Origin: Viscum album
Lineage: Eukaryota > Streptophyta > Magnoliopsida > Santalales > Viscaceae
Direction of reading: 5' to 3'
Length of the DNA stretch: 64,000 nucleotides
NCBI GenBank assembly: GCA_963277665.1
Contig: OY728166.1
Location: 546,093,219 to 546,157,218, forward strand
Positions 47,400-58,196 of this stretch are shown piece after piece. Position 1 is the stretch's first letter; each line of letters starts with the position of its first letter. Both the position numbers and the translations under genes were made by a program. Below the pieces are notes generated by a model. It did no database searches and was not told where the DNA came from. It worked only from the letters and a program-made list of their open reading frames with translations.

Positions 47400-48420
47400 T
47401 CATTTGAATCTGCACATTTTAGGTAGATTAAGGAGAAATAGAACCGGGATCCAGATTCTTTGACATTGAGAGAAATCATTAAATGTTGTTGGTATCCTTT
47501 AAATTGGAGTAAATATGAGGGTTTAATAATCTATGTTATGAAATGGGTAGTTGTGTCTATGATTTGTTGAGATGAGCTGATGAGTAAGTTTCATTACTTA
47601 ATTTGGTTAACGAATCATTAGTATGACTAAAATGTATAATAACCTATGATGAAAGTTTTACAGTTTGGACATGAAAAATGATATATAGTGGTTCATGACA
47701 CAATGTTGTAGTTATTATCTTGTGAAGGAAAAGTGCCATTGACAATGTGGTTTAATACATCTTTCCCCACCATGGAATGGATGTGGTATGATTTTATAAG
47801 GTACTTTCGGGTTGTTCTCCTTATAACGCCTCTCAGTAATGATAATATTTGGGTCATCATGCTGCTCTTGAGATTTTGTTCACATTTCATTCCCATACGA
47901 TACTCTTTACCAATTGGTCAATTTGGAGAACTAAACATTCGGAGTATAGTTCATCATCAAGGGGTGACAGTGGCTTTAGTTTTAAACCATGATTGATGTT
48001 TTACATAACGGCTCTACAAAGTCATGTAGAAGGATATTTGTATAAATTTTTATGTTGATGTCCTTCCACCCCTAGACATATGGACATTCATTTTGAACTA
48101 TAAAGTTTCTTGATGATATCTTCCATCTACACATTCTAGACTTTAGTGTGTCCTGAAAGAGTCATCTATATCATGTTTTTTTTCTATAATTATTTTTATC
48201 AAGAAACTATATAGATATAACCATAAGGGGATAAATAAGGTAGGCTATGTAGATATCATATATTCCAAATGGAGGTAGAAGAAACAATGATGTTGATATT
48301 AGGTCTCATGTAGCATATTTCGAAGTAGGTACTGTTGATTCATAAATGTATCGATACAACATATAATATAAATAAGTCATGATGATCAATGTCTATGACC
48401 CATAGAGTTTACCGAGGGTG
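47400..48420 (+). pseudogene. Integrase of element C (decayed)
   Basis: The core lies in the 87-codon open piece 47733-47996. WYDFIRYFRVVLLITPLSND then NIWVIMLLLRFCSHFIPIRY matches W..I.MDFVVGLP.T..G.D.IWV.VDRLTK.AHFIPI. LNIRSIVHHQGVTVALVLNH follows, matching LYV.EIVRLHGVP..IVSDRD. The first catalytic Asp (DF) is kept; the second is Asn (LNHD for SDRD). Later parts to 48420 are weaker. Integrase would have inserted the cDNA. Confidence 0.8.
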
Positions 48421-48850
48421 ACCGAGTGGTCATTCTTGTTACTCCTAGGTTGGGTCACCATAGGATATGGTGATAGAGCAAGATGACACCCTGATTTGTT
48501 GTGTTGTTTGAGCTTTTAGAGGGAATCACACTGGTGGTGTATAGATTGTCTCATCTATAGAGATACTAGAATATGAATGACATTTTCCCTCTATCACAAC
48601 TTTAGTGGTATCTCACTGACCCTTCACATGTGATCCATGTGGATGATTTGGGTCATTATATAGATGTGTCCTTGGAGGAGAATATAATAAGTGTTTTGGA
48701 CCACATTTGGATTGTGTTACATGGAATGATCATACAAATAGTTTTTTTATGGTGGAAACATAGATATTATTAGAAGGAATAATGGGATAATGATGTAGAA
48801 ATATATCCCCTATGACCCTATCTTGTTGTCTTCGAATTATAAATATTTGT
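48420..48850 (+). pseudogene. Integrase C-terminus and chromodomain of element C
   Basis: After a TPRLG stretch (LKVTP..G type) the frame gives LICCVV/LFELLEGITLVVYRLS, matching F.GPFEI...VG..AYRL. DPSHVIHVDDLGHYIDVSLE then ENIISVLDH matches DPSHVI.YEPLQL...LSYEE.P..ILDR. VLHGMIIQIVFLWWKHRY then KE and DNDVEIYPL matches LRN..IPLVKVLWRNH..EEATWE.E..MR..YP. This is the Tekay/Del-type chromodomain-like tail. Stops interrupt it. Confidence 0.72.
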
Positions 48851-48875
48851 GGAAATAAAATGTGAGGATGAGCTA
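48851..48875 (+). other. Polypurine-tract region of element C
   Basis: GGAAATAAAATGTGAGGATGA corresponds to the GGACGAAATTC...AAGGGGGAGA region at the end of Tekay-type pol. The purine run is decayed to TGTGAGGATGAG. The LTR begins within about 10 bp. Confidence 0.45.
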
Positions 48876-49859
48876 TTATATGGTTAAGAGATAGTCAGAT
48901 ACTAACCTTTTCTAGTGATATCTCAGGTTTGTTTTTAGGTCCACATTTTCATTATATTGAGTATTTTTCATTTGGGTTTTACCATGAGGCGTGTTTTGGA
49001 GAATGTTTGAGAAAAATGGATGAAATATGGTAGTTCACAGTTGGTGGACATATTTCTTAAACTGTTCCCCCTCGCACAACAAATCATGCATCCTTGGATA
49101 GATTGGGTTTTCATAGATGGTGGTGAGTTTATCAAATAATTTTTTATATTAGTAGAAACCATGATCCCTCATCCCACCTAGAAGACACACAAGTTTACAT
49201 TGTATGGTTTTTGACAACCATGCACCCTTATCCCCACAAAAAATTCATGTAATTTTAAATGATCTGAAAATTAGTTTTTAAATCACCTAAACACCAGAAA
49301 CTCACTCAAATCGGCCCTAACTTATCCCAACACATTTTAACTCATTTTGTCTATTTTTTTGAATGAATTACTATGTATCCCAACCTATTTTCGAGGAAAA
49401 AAATGGGGGGATTGAATATATTCACTCTACTGGGTAAGATGATCTAATCCCTTGTGGGTTTTTTCTTCTCTCACTCTTATCCATCCACTTTTAGAGTATA
49501 GATATCCACATTCGTTTTTTATCATTGTCAAGGAATGTTGGATCTAGAAATAGAATCCCAGAATCATGATTTTCCAATATTGAATTGGGTTTTCAAATCA
49601 TGATATTGTCCTAATTCTTTAATATGCTAATTTGAGGATCTCGGTTTTTGAGTGATTATCATCAATCTTGTGGTATGTAGTATTTAAATAAAATACCAAT
49701 ATATTTATTTTAATTAACTATATGTTATTTTATAATTTCTATTATATGATTATCAATTGATTTCTTGATTAAATTAATTAATTTAATGAATTAAATAATT
49801 AAAGGAATTGTGAAAGTGGGAATACTGGTATTAATAATAATTATTATTATTTATTTTAT

Positions 49860-50230
49860 CACTTGTGATATATTGAGATTATAAACATGAATAATTAGTA
49901 TTTGAATTTATTATGATATTTTGAGCATTTGAATATAAATAATTAGTTGTTGATATAATTATGAGGTATTCTGATTGTGAATATGAATAATTAAAATATT
50001 TTATTAATTATGAGATATTGAGATTGTGAATATAAATAATTATCTATTTAATTAGTTATGAGATATTTATATATTGGATAAGAATAATTAATTGTTCCAT
50101 TTATTAAGATATATTGAGATTATGGATATGAATTATTAATTTTTCAACTAATTTTGATATATTTATCTTTTTAATATGAATAATTATCTTTTGAATTCAT
50201 TATGGGATATTATTATTTAGTATTAGAATA
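49860..50230 (+). repeat. Minisatellite 1 in C 3' LTR
   Basis: About 50-bp AT-rich units with TATTGAGATTGTGAATAT and AATAATTAATT cores, parallel to 41790-42200. Confidence 0.65.
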
Positions 50231-50484
50231 AATAATTTTTTAATTATCTATTGAATGATGAGATTGTGATTTGACTAATTACATTATTATTTATTTATTA
50301 GACTTAATGTGATTAATTAATTTATGAATTAATTAATTGAACTGTTATGAATATTTAAATGTTGATTTAATTAAGGATTTAGGTGATTATGCAATTATAC
50401 AATTTGACTAAAAAATTGTTGAATTAATTAATGTTATATTTTTAGACATGTGATATTGTGATAATGTGAATTATTCTTTAATTA

Positions 50485-50760
50485 TGTCTAGAATAGGGAC
50501 TAAGGCACCTAATACCCATATCTGTTAAATGTGTGTGGGATAGGTATTCATGATCAAAATACCCATATGTGTTATGTGTGTGCATGATAGGGACTGAGGC
50601 TCCAAATACCTACATGTGTAAAATGTGTGTCATATTGGGATTGTGGCTACAAATAATAATATGATATAGTGAGTATGGTAAGGGGACTAAGGCTCCAAAT
50701 AACCATGTGACATTGAGGATAGGGATAGGGAATGAGGATACAAATACACATGGGGTGTTA
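50485..50760 (+). repeat. Minisatellite 2 in C 3' LTR
   Basis: Units with AGGGACTGAGGCTCCAAATA, CCCATATGTGTTA and GTGTGTGGGATAGG, parallel to 42425-42715. The number of units and their order differ slightly between the LTRs. Confidence 0.68.
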
Positions 50761-51559
50761 GAATATATGTTTTATTCCCATGAGTTGGCATTGGACTAAG
50801 GTTACAATTTTCTATGATGTGAAATGGGATGATGAATAATAAAAATGTAATTCAGATATATGACATTCCTTGGGGATTGTTTAGACTATTTAATGTGTTG
50901 AAACAAGTATTTGGGGTTTGGGATACCATGGAATTCCAATTGTTTATGTTGATAAATAAATATTAATTTAATGACAAATATCTATTTACATTATTACATG
51001 TATTTTATTCAATATACGACTACAAACACTACTATAGGATGCTCTATTTTAAACTCCATTGATGGTGGCCTACTATGTTATACTCACACCCTACATAGTT
51101 TTCCTTATTTTTACTTGAATATACATCTTGATTACAAGACACAATAGGGGGAAATTCCATGTGTTATATGAATGATTTAGTATTAATCATGGGTGAGGGC
51201 ACCAAATGTGGGTCGAGACTTGTTGGGGTGGTGAGTGTGTATTTATGTTTGTGGTTTCATTTTGACACTTGGAACATACATTTACATATCACCGGCACTG
51301 TTCATTTTTAGTTATTTTATTTATTATTATAGACATAATGTGATTCTGTATTATTTTGGTTATTGTTTATATAATTTAAATTATGAATTTTTATTTCTAC
51401 TGATGTCATACTTTGATAAATACTGTATATTTTCCCCAAAATTGATATTAGACACCCACTGCTAATTGGTTTTCTTTTGCATATTGGGTGGCACATCTGA
51501 GGTCATGTGATTGACTGTATTGGGGAACTGATGTGTGGAACATTGGAAGGGATGTTACA

Positions 51560-53865
51560 AGTTACATCCTCAAAACTATTCATTAATGTTGTAAATAAAA
51601 AAGTAATTTCATTGGTTTGTGTTTATAATAGGTTTTATGTACACATGAAAACATATATAACCCCTTTAACGGTTTGAAAGGAAATGATGTGCATGATTTA
51701 ATAATTACATTTAATTTATATAATTCGATATATATCAAATATATTAATTAAATTAATTCTTATTTTCATCGATTCAAGCATAACTTCAAAATTAATCGCA
51801 TTGATTCGTAAGGTGGTAGTCCATAGTACACATGAGGGATATTATCATAATATAATAAAAATTGAAAATTAGTAGTTATATATGATATTATAACACCATA
51901 AATATAATTATATAATTAAAATTATATATATGTGTGTGTGTGTAAAATATATCATTATATCTAGCCTTGATAATGTTTTATGGAAAATGACTTACGTCGG
52001 TCCGTGTGATGGTAGTTCATCGTACACACGATTGAATATATCATTTCTCATTTGGATAAAGTAGATAAAGATTAATATAATATAATCAACATAATAAAAT
52101 AAAAATATATTAGACATAATGTTGTTATTTTATTTTAATTTATGAGGCCTTATTGAGGTTTTTAAATAATGAAATAAAGAATAACATATTAGTGAAGAGA
52201 GTGGTCATCTCTTAGAGAAGCCACATTTTGATAAATTATTAAGAACCATGGGGTTGTTATTTTGGGATTAAGACCATATATATAATTTGTATAAGAATTT
52301 TCTGGAGGTATTTTTATTATGATTTTTCAATCTAATGGGATTGAGATGTGTGATGAGGTAAGGCAAGTTGGTATTTTTACAATTATGGAGGAGTATAAAT
52401 TTTTTAAATACTAAAAAATCTACGACAAGTTGAAGTCACTATCACCCTAGGTTCCTAAAAAATTGATAAATAACCCATCTTCATGAAGTTATGGTTGATC
52501 CAAAACATTTCTACTAATAATAACATGTGTTTTAATACTATTTTATATCCTTTATGTTTACAAAATATTACTCTTGTAGTTGTCACTACTGTAATTAATA
52601 TTTTGTCACCCTCATAATTTTTCAATTAATTAAAAAATAAAATTATAACTATCATATATTTGGACCTAATTATTTTAAATATTAAATAATATTTAGTAAA
52701 ATAAAAACACTTTGTTGGTGAGAAGTTAATTTTAACATAACAGCATGTAACGTGTACAACTGTGTATTGATCTAAAATGATTCAATAAAAATGTATCACT
52801 AATTATTTCTGAATAAAATTGTAAATAACATATTTAATAATATAAATTATTTTGGTTCCATAAAATAAATCCATTTTATCAAATAAAACCCATATTAATT
52901 GAAAATTTTAGTATAAAATTAAACCAATAAAAGCAATAAAATTCGGTTTTTGAAAGTGAATATTATCATCTGTATAGAATATTTTGACAAAACATATCTA
53001 TATGAAATTATTTTAATCTAAATAATGTATATTATTTATAATATTATTTATCTAATTTTAGTTTTAAAATATATTATATATAAATATAGCCTTAGAATAA
53101 TTAAAATTTAAATTAATTTTGTAATAGAAAAAATTTATTTTCACTATTAATCAGAATATTATTCTTTCCATAAATTTATAAACAAATAAATCCAAAAAAA
53201 ATCTACAGAACGATTTAAAATATTATATTAATTTTAAAATACAAATTTTCTAAAAGTGTAGAAAATTTTAATAGATTTATGTGCGCAATGTGCCAGAATA
53301 CCACCGTTTAGAAAAATAAATTTTTTCTAAAAAAAATCATTTTCATTGAAATAATTTTTATTTTATTTCATGTCACTATATTAAAATTTAATTGATAGTA
53401 TAAATTTCATCCAAAAAAATTATAATATTTTTAGTATGAAATGTTTCTAACATCCAATTTCATATCATGGTTATAATGGTATAATATATTACAACTCATA
53501 TACAGTGAGAGTTGTCTTTATCACCAACTATCGAATATATTAAATTTAAGGAAATACATATCGTGGTTCATTTTTTCTCATTTATTAATATAAAATATTC
53601 TATAGAAAAAAAAATTATTATTTTTTAATCAATTGGAGTTACTATGGTGTTGTCTCTTACATGTTCTATCTCCTCCATTCATCCTTCAGGCATCTTCCAT
53701 ATACACAAAAAAATTCCAAAGCATTGGAATGAACTTAACAAAAAATTCATTATCAGGAAACACGTCATTATGAGTTTTATTTATGAATTGAGGAAAAACG
53801 AAAATACAATAATGATATCTTATACATATTTTATTCACTTTTTCTTCATAAAAGGGATCATTAAT
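51560..53865 (-). mobile_element. 5' LTR of element E, upstream part
   Basis: On the minus strand it starts near 53865 with a weak match to the LTR start region (complement of CTTCATAAAAGGGATCATTA). It passes through three hairpin-module remnants (about 52003-52030, 51805-51838, 51628-51645; spacing 195 and 185 bp) and stops at element C. Beyond C the same LTR goes on at 40854. A TG-repeat run (TATATATATGTGTGTGTGTG) lies at 51922-51943. ORFs 53644-53889 (+) and 53686-53874 (-) overlap each other and match nothing. Confidence 0.5.
52003..52030 (-). other. Hairpin module 1 remnant (E)
   Basis: Plus strand CGTGTG (52003-52008) and CACACG (52025-52030) pair perfectly around a tip reading CGATGAACTACCATCA on the minus strand. 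It matches the CGTACG...ACCGTCTC core with decay. It shows that the module was present in this much older copy. Confidence 0.5.
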
Positions 53866-54322
53866 ATCTACCAAATATTTTGGAATTAAAAATCAATGTT
53901 TTTTATAACAAATGAATCTAAATAATCCTCAATCCAATAAAACATGGAAATGAATCATTAGTAAATAGTTTTAAGACTACATAAATAAAATAGTTGTTAG
54001 AAATTAAAATTTTGAGTAATTTAGTCATGTTTTATTTAATAGTGACTTAAATTTATTACAACTCAGTAACTGAATACTATTTATATCAATTGATAAATCA
54101 TCTATTGATTCTAATTCATAAATAACTATCATTTTTTCATTGATACAGCCATATGAAATAAATTAAGAATAATTTGGAAATTATGTACATTTCAACTCCA
54201 AATTTTATTTTGTTTATAAAAATTATATCATAGACCCTTGGACCATATATTCACACATATATTCTAACGAAACATGTTAGAACTATTCAAAAGAAAACAT
54301 TACAGATGTCTCTTTTTAAAAG
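53866..54322. other. Spacer between E and F, no feature seen
   Basis: 457 bp of AT-rich sequence between two giant LTRs that point away from each other. No ORF, repeat or tRNA is recognised. Confidence 0.4.
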
Positions 54323-56142
54323 ATATCTCTAATTAGATTCTATCATAAATAATAAATATTTACCCATTTGATTAAATATATAATAATAAATAATTCACAA
54401 AATATTGGTTAATCCCAATTTTAATAAACCTTAAAGGACAAACACATAATGTGATTACATTTCCTTTTCTCCCTATCAGATAAAAAATCAAAATGGCAAC
54501 ATAAGAGAAGAAACTAAAATTCTCATACCTATGATTTTGATTAATTAAGTATATGATTTATTCATAAATCTGAATGGTTTGGAAAAAATATCACCATTAA
54601 TAAAATAAATATTTTAAAAAATGATCGATTTCAACCAAATTTTTAAATTATTAGAACATATTATCTTTTCACCAATAGAAAAATTGAATGAATAGGTCCC
54701 CTTCTTGTCATAGCTCTTAAATTATTTTTTCTCAAATCACTAATGTTACTAACATATAATGGTCGAACCTTATTCTTAAATATTATAATGATGCCTTATT
54801 CTTGGAAAAACTATCATTTCTTTATTCTTGACTAGAAATATTTTCCCATCCTTTTTGGGAAAAAAATCATTAATTCCTTCTCCATATCTTAATTTTATTT
54901 CTTTTAAGGTATCATTTTTTCAATTGATTTATTTATCTCTTCAAAAATATGAAATCATTAAGCCATTTTATATATAGAGAGAGAAAATAATAAAATGGTA
55001 CTATCATTTTAAATTTAATATTATGGTTCATATCTCTAATTAATATCATTTCTACCATTTAATAATGATTTAGCATGGAACACTATTATTAAATTGAAAC
55101 TCACTTGAAATTATTTGATTTATAGTGTTGACTTTACACGAATGTGTTTATTTTATCATAATTAAAATAATGAAATTCTAACCCCTTTATCTAGAAACAT
55201 CACATCATGCGGTCAAATCTATTTTAAACTTATAATGAAACAAAAAATACAGTCTACTTTTTGAACCATTTCCATATCCATATGTATTACATATGTAAAA
55301 TTAATCCATATGAAAGTATTATTGGTATTTTATTAATGAAATTTATATCTAATATAGATTCAAAACGCCACAATTTTAAAATTATTACATATTTATTATC
55401 TTCACCGATTTTTTTTTATTATAATCATTTACATAATAAATCATATTTTGAATTAACTTTGTTGTTGTGATTTTTTAGTTTTTTTATCTTCTATTTGGAT
55501 TTATCATTTTTTATAGTGACTTAATACTACTCAAGAATCCATTTATGATATTATTATTTAATATAAGAATAATAAACTACCACATTATCCAAACACATTT
55601 TTTTTATCGATGAATAATCACCCACTGTATTCTTGAAATTTCAAAACTTATCAGATAACATTTTTATATTATCCTCATTCTGTAGTAGATTTAAAATGAT
55701 TGATTTAATATATTTACCATGGTCACTAATATTATAATATGAAAATATAAACAATTATTCCATATAGTGATAAATTGAAACAAAACATCATTCTAAATGA
55801 ATAACATTATGTTTGATAGTGTATTCAACATGAAACACTGAGCATAAACATCCCCAATAAATATTAATCTTATAGCATAGCCACTAAATTTTTAGGAATT
55901 AATAGTATTTAATAACTTATTTAATATATATATATATATCTCAAATAATGATTTTTAAAATTTTAATTGAAAATATTTAATTAATTACCACAATTTTCAA
56001 GACATTGAGTTTTCTGTGGGGTTAAACTAATAATTTTTTTGTTACAAATCTATAACCATTTCTCAAAGATCAATTTACGATAAATATATACGCCATATTG
56101 AGTATATTCCTCATTAATGGCCTATTTTGGAAACTTTTTCCG

Positions 56143-56151
56143 TTATAAAAA
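56143..56151 (+). promoter_or_regulatory. LTR TATA box remnant (F)
   Basis: TTATAAAAA, 410 bp upstream of the first hairpin module, against about 345 bp in A. Confidence 0.35.
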
Positions 56152-56547
56152 TTTGGGTACACCATTTTCATTTAAAATACAATTAACATGACACTCACAT
56201 CACAGATAAACGGTGACTCGCTATCCACTCCACATCACATTGTAAAATATATTCTTATCAACAAATCCATTGAAAATTTACTTCATAAATTCCCTTACCC
56301 TAAAATAGAGACCATGTTTTTATCAGAAATACATCCTATAAATAATTTTGGTCCTAAATTATAGATGTTTTCAAAAAAAATATTTATTAACTCATACTTT
56401 TTAATTTATTTCTTCTTCCATACCTATAAAATAAAATATGGTTACTTTAATATAAAAAAACATGTATATACCATAAACATAGTTGTTATTCATTAAATTT
56501 AACTACAAAAATCTATATCATCTTCCTTATAGTGAGACATTAAATCA

Positions 56548-57160
56548 TCATTTGTGTATACAAAGGATGATCATCTCGTGAACCGATGTATTTCCTTTTC
56601 CATCATCCCCTCTAGCATATTTTATAAAAATGTATTTAATTTTTATATATCTTACTTTTTAAATATCTATATATTTTTTTTGTAATCAAATATCTCTTCA
56701 TACATTCCATTCATTATGGTAAAAGTGTTAACACTCATGTGTATAGTAGACTACCGCTCTATGAAACAATGCAATTCAATTTTCACTAATTAATTACATA
56801 AAATATAATAATGATATTATTAAATAATATATGTTATATACATGATATAGTTTTTATCTTCATGAAATTTTTATCATCATTAAAATATATTTTATCATTT
56901 TCATTAATATAGTGAAAAACGATAAATTCGTCTTTTTGTGCATTTTTATTACCGTCTCTATTAAGCAATGTTATTATTTTTTCATGAACAGAACCCATTG
57001 ATGATATATATATATAATAATATTAAATTAATTCATAGTTTACATTTATATTAGTAAAATTATATAATTATAAATTTTTATTTAACTTCTTTTTATAATT
57101 ATCTTTCAAAAATTAAAATGTTACTCATACATACGTATGACCTACCATCTCCTTGGCCTT
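56548..57160 (+). other. Four hairpin-module remnants (F)
   Basis: Cores near 56553 (ATCATTTGTGTATACAAAGG), 56735 (CATGTGTATAGTAGACTACC), 56935 (ATTACCGTCTCTATTAAGCA) and 57127 (CATACGTATGACCTACCATC). Spacing is about 182, 200 and 192 bp, the same period as in the younger LTRs but with one extra copy. Stems are decayed. Confidence 0.5.
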
Positions 57161-58177
57161 ATCATAGTTATTTTTTCATAAACATATTCAATTGTTGGTT
57201 TTAATTTTATAATTGGTTTATAAATAAAATAAATATTTCTTGTTTTTTATTTTTTACATGTTTAAACAATTACCACTTCAACCAAGGTCAATACACTAAA
57301 GTAATTTTGAATTAATTAAATCAACATACTTCAAACAACCAATGTGGAGTTAACTGTTTAATATTTAAAATTGGTCATTAAAAAATATAAAATATATTAT
57401 TTAAATATATGTGTTTAATCATTAAAAAAAAATTCTTATGTAATATGATAATTGAAATAATCCTTTTTACAATTGATAAATGGCACCTATATATGGTTCA
57501 AAATATATGTAAGTGTTTTATCATCTTATTTTATTTGTAAGAAGTGTTATATATTAAAATTTTATTTATGTTTCATGGTGTATATACTAAACCTTTTACA
57601 TATAAAATCTTGAATTACAAATAAATAATTGTTTTTTATTCTTGATTTTTAATTTTTTCTTCCATATGGATTTGACTTGAATATCAGCAATGTGGGATAG
57701 AATTTTATAACTCAATATTATTTCGTTTGGTTATATTACTTCTTCATTGTATTTGATATTATATAAGTATGAGTGTAATTAAATTTGATTATAATATCCT
57801 TCCATTCTACATGTTATTCATATTTTTAGATTTCATATATGATTGACTTTTTGTTTAATTCACTAATTAAATGGTTTGATTTTTATAAGGGTTTTTCTTT
57901 TCAAATTATTCTTCCGTGGAAAATAATTCTATGATATTTTCATATATTTAGTTCGAAGGTGTATATAATGTCTTTTTTGTCTTATATAATGAAAATATAT
58001 ATATTCGCGACATTAGATATATCAATTCATGTTTTAATTTCTTGAGGATTATTATTTAATTGTTACAAAAGTAGAAAAAAAATCATTTTATAATCTTACT
58101 ATTGGAACCAAGGCAATTAATTTATTATATTGGGGTACGGTTTGTGTTTTCATTGAATTATTATATTGAAGAACTTG

Positions 58178-58196
58178 GTGTCTATAGGGATAGGGA
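58178..58196 (+). other. Primer-site remnant after LTR F
   Basis: TGGTGTCTATAGGGATAGG compares with TGGTATCAGAGGAAAGG of B, allowing one or two inserted bases, and lies right after the last LTR-like sequence. Confidence 0.4.

Larger units (their letters stand above)
40855..51559 (+). mobile_element. Element C: decayed autonomous Tekay-like Ty3/gypsy retrotransposon
   Basis: About 10.7 kb: LTRs of about 2.65-2.7 kb flank a 5.3-kb internal region with gag, protease, RT, RNase H, integrase and chromodomain in gypsy order, all on the plus strand and all broken by stops and shifts. The LTRs align at matching offsets: AATTAATT repeat at +0.9 kb, second minisatellite at +1.6 kb, a TACTCACACC block at +2.2 kb, and GAGGTC.TGTGA.TGAC at +2.6 kb. 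It is inserted in the 5' LTR of element E, whose two parts rejoin across it. The LTR outer ends are uncertain by about 10 bp, and I could not settle a target duplication. Confidence 0.75.
48876..51559 (+). repeat. 3' LTR of element C
   Basis: Aligned with the 5' LTR at matching offsets. Minisatellite 1 at about 49860-50230; minisatellite 2 at about 50485-50760; TACTCACACCCTACATAG near 51085; GAGGTCATGTGATTGACTG near 51500. ORFs such as 51235-51465 have no counterpart in the 5' LTR. Confidence 0.72.
54323..58175 (+). mobile_element. Old giant LTR F (5' LTR-like)
   Basis: The start is weakly placed by AGATTCTATCATAAATAATA at about 54334 (GAGATTTTATGAGAAATATT in B). Stronger anchors are a TATA at 56143 with GGAAACTTTTTCCG upstream, TTATTTCTTCTTCCAT at about 56408, four hairpin-module remnants at 56548-57160, AAACAATTACCACTTCAACC near 57265 (AAACAATTTTACCCAAAACG in A), and TACGGTTTGTGTTTTCATT near 58136 (TACGGTCCTTGTGTGTCTGT in A). 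It is followed by a primer-site remnant, so it looks like a 5' LTR. Homology is patchy. Confidence 0.45.
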
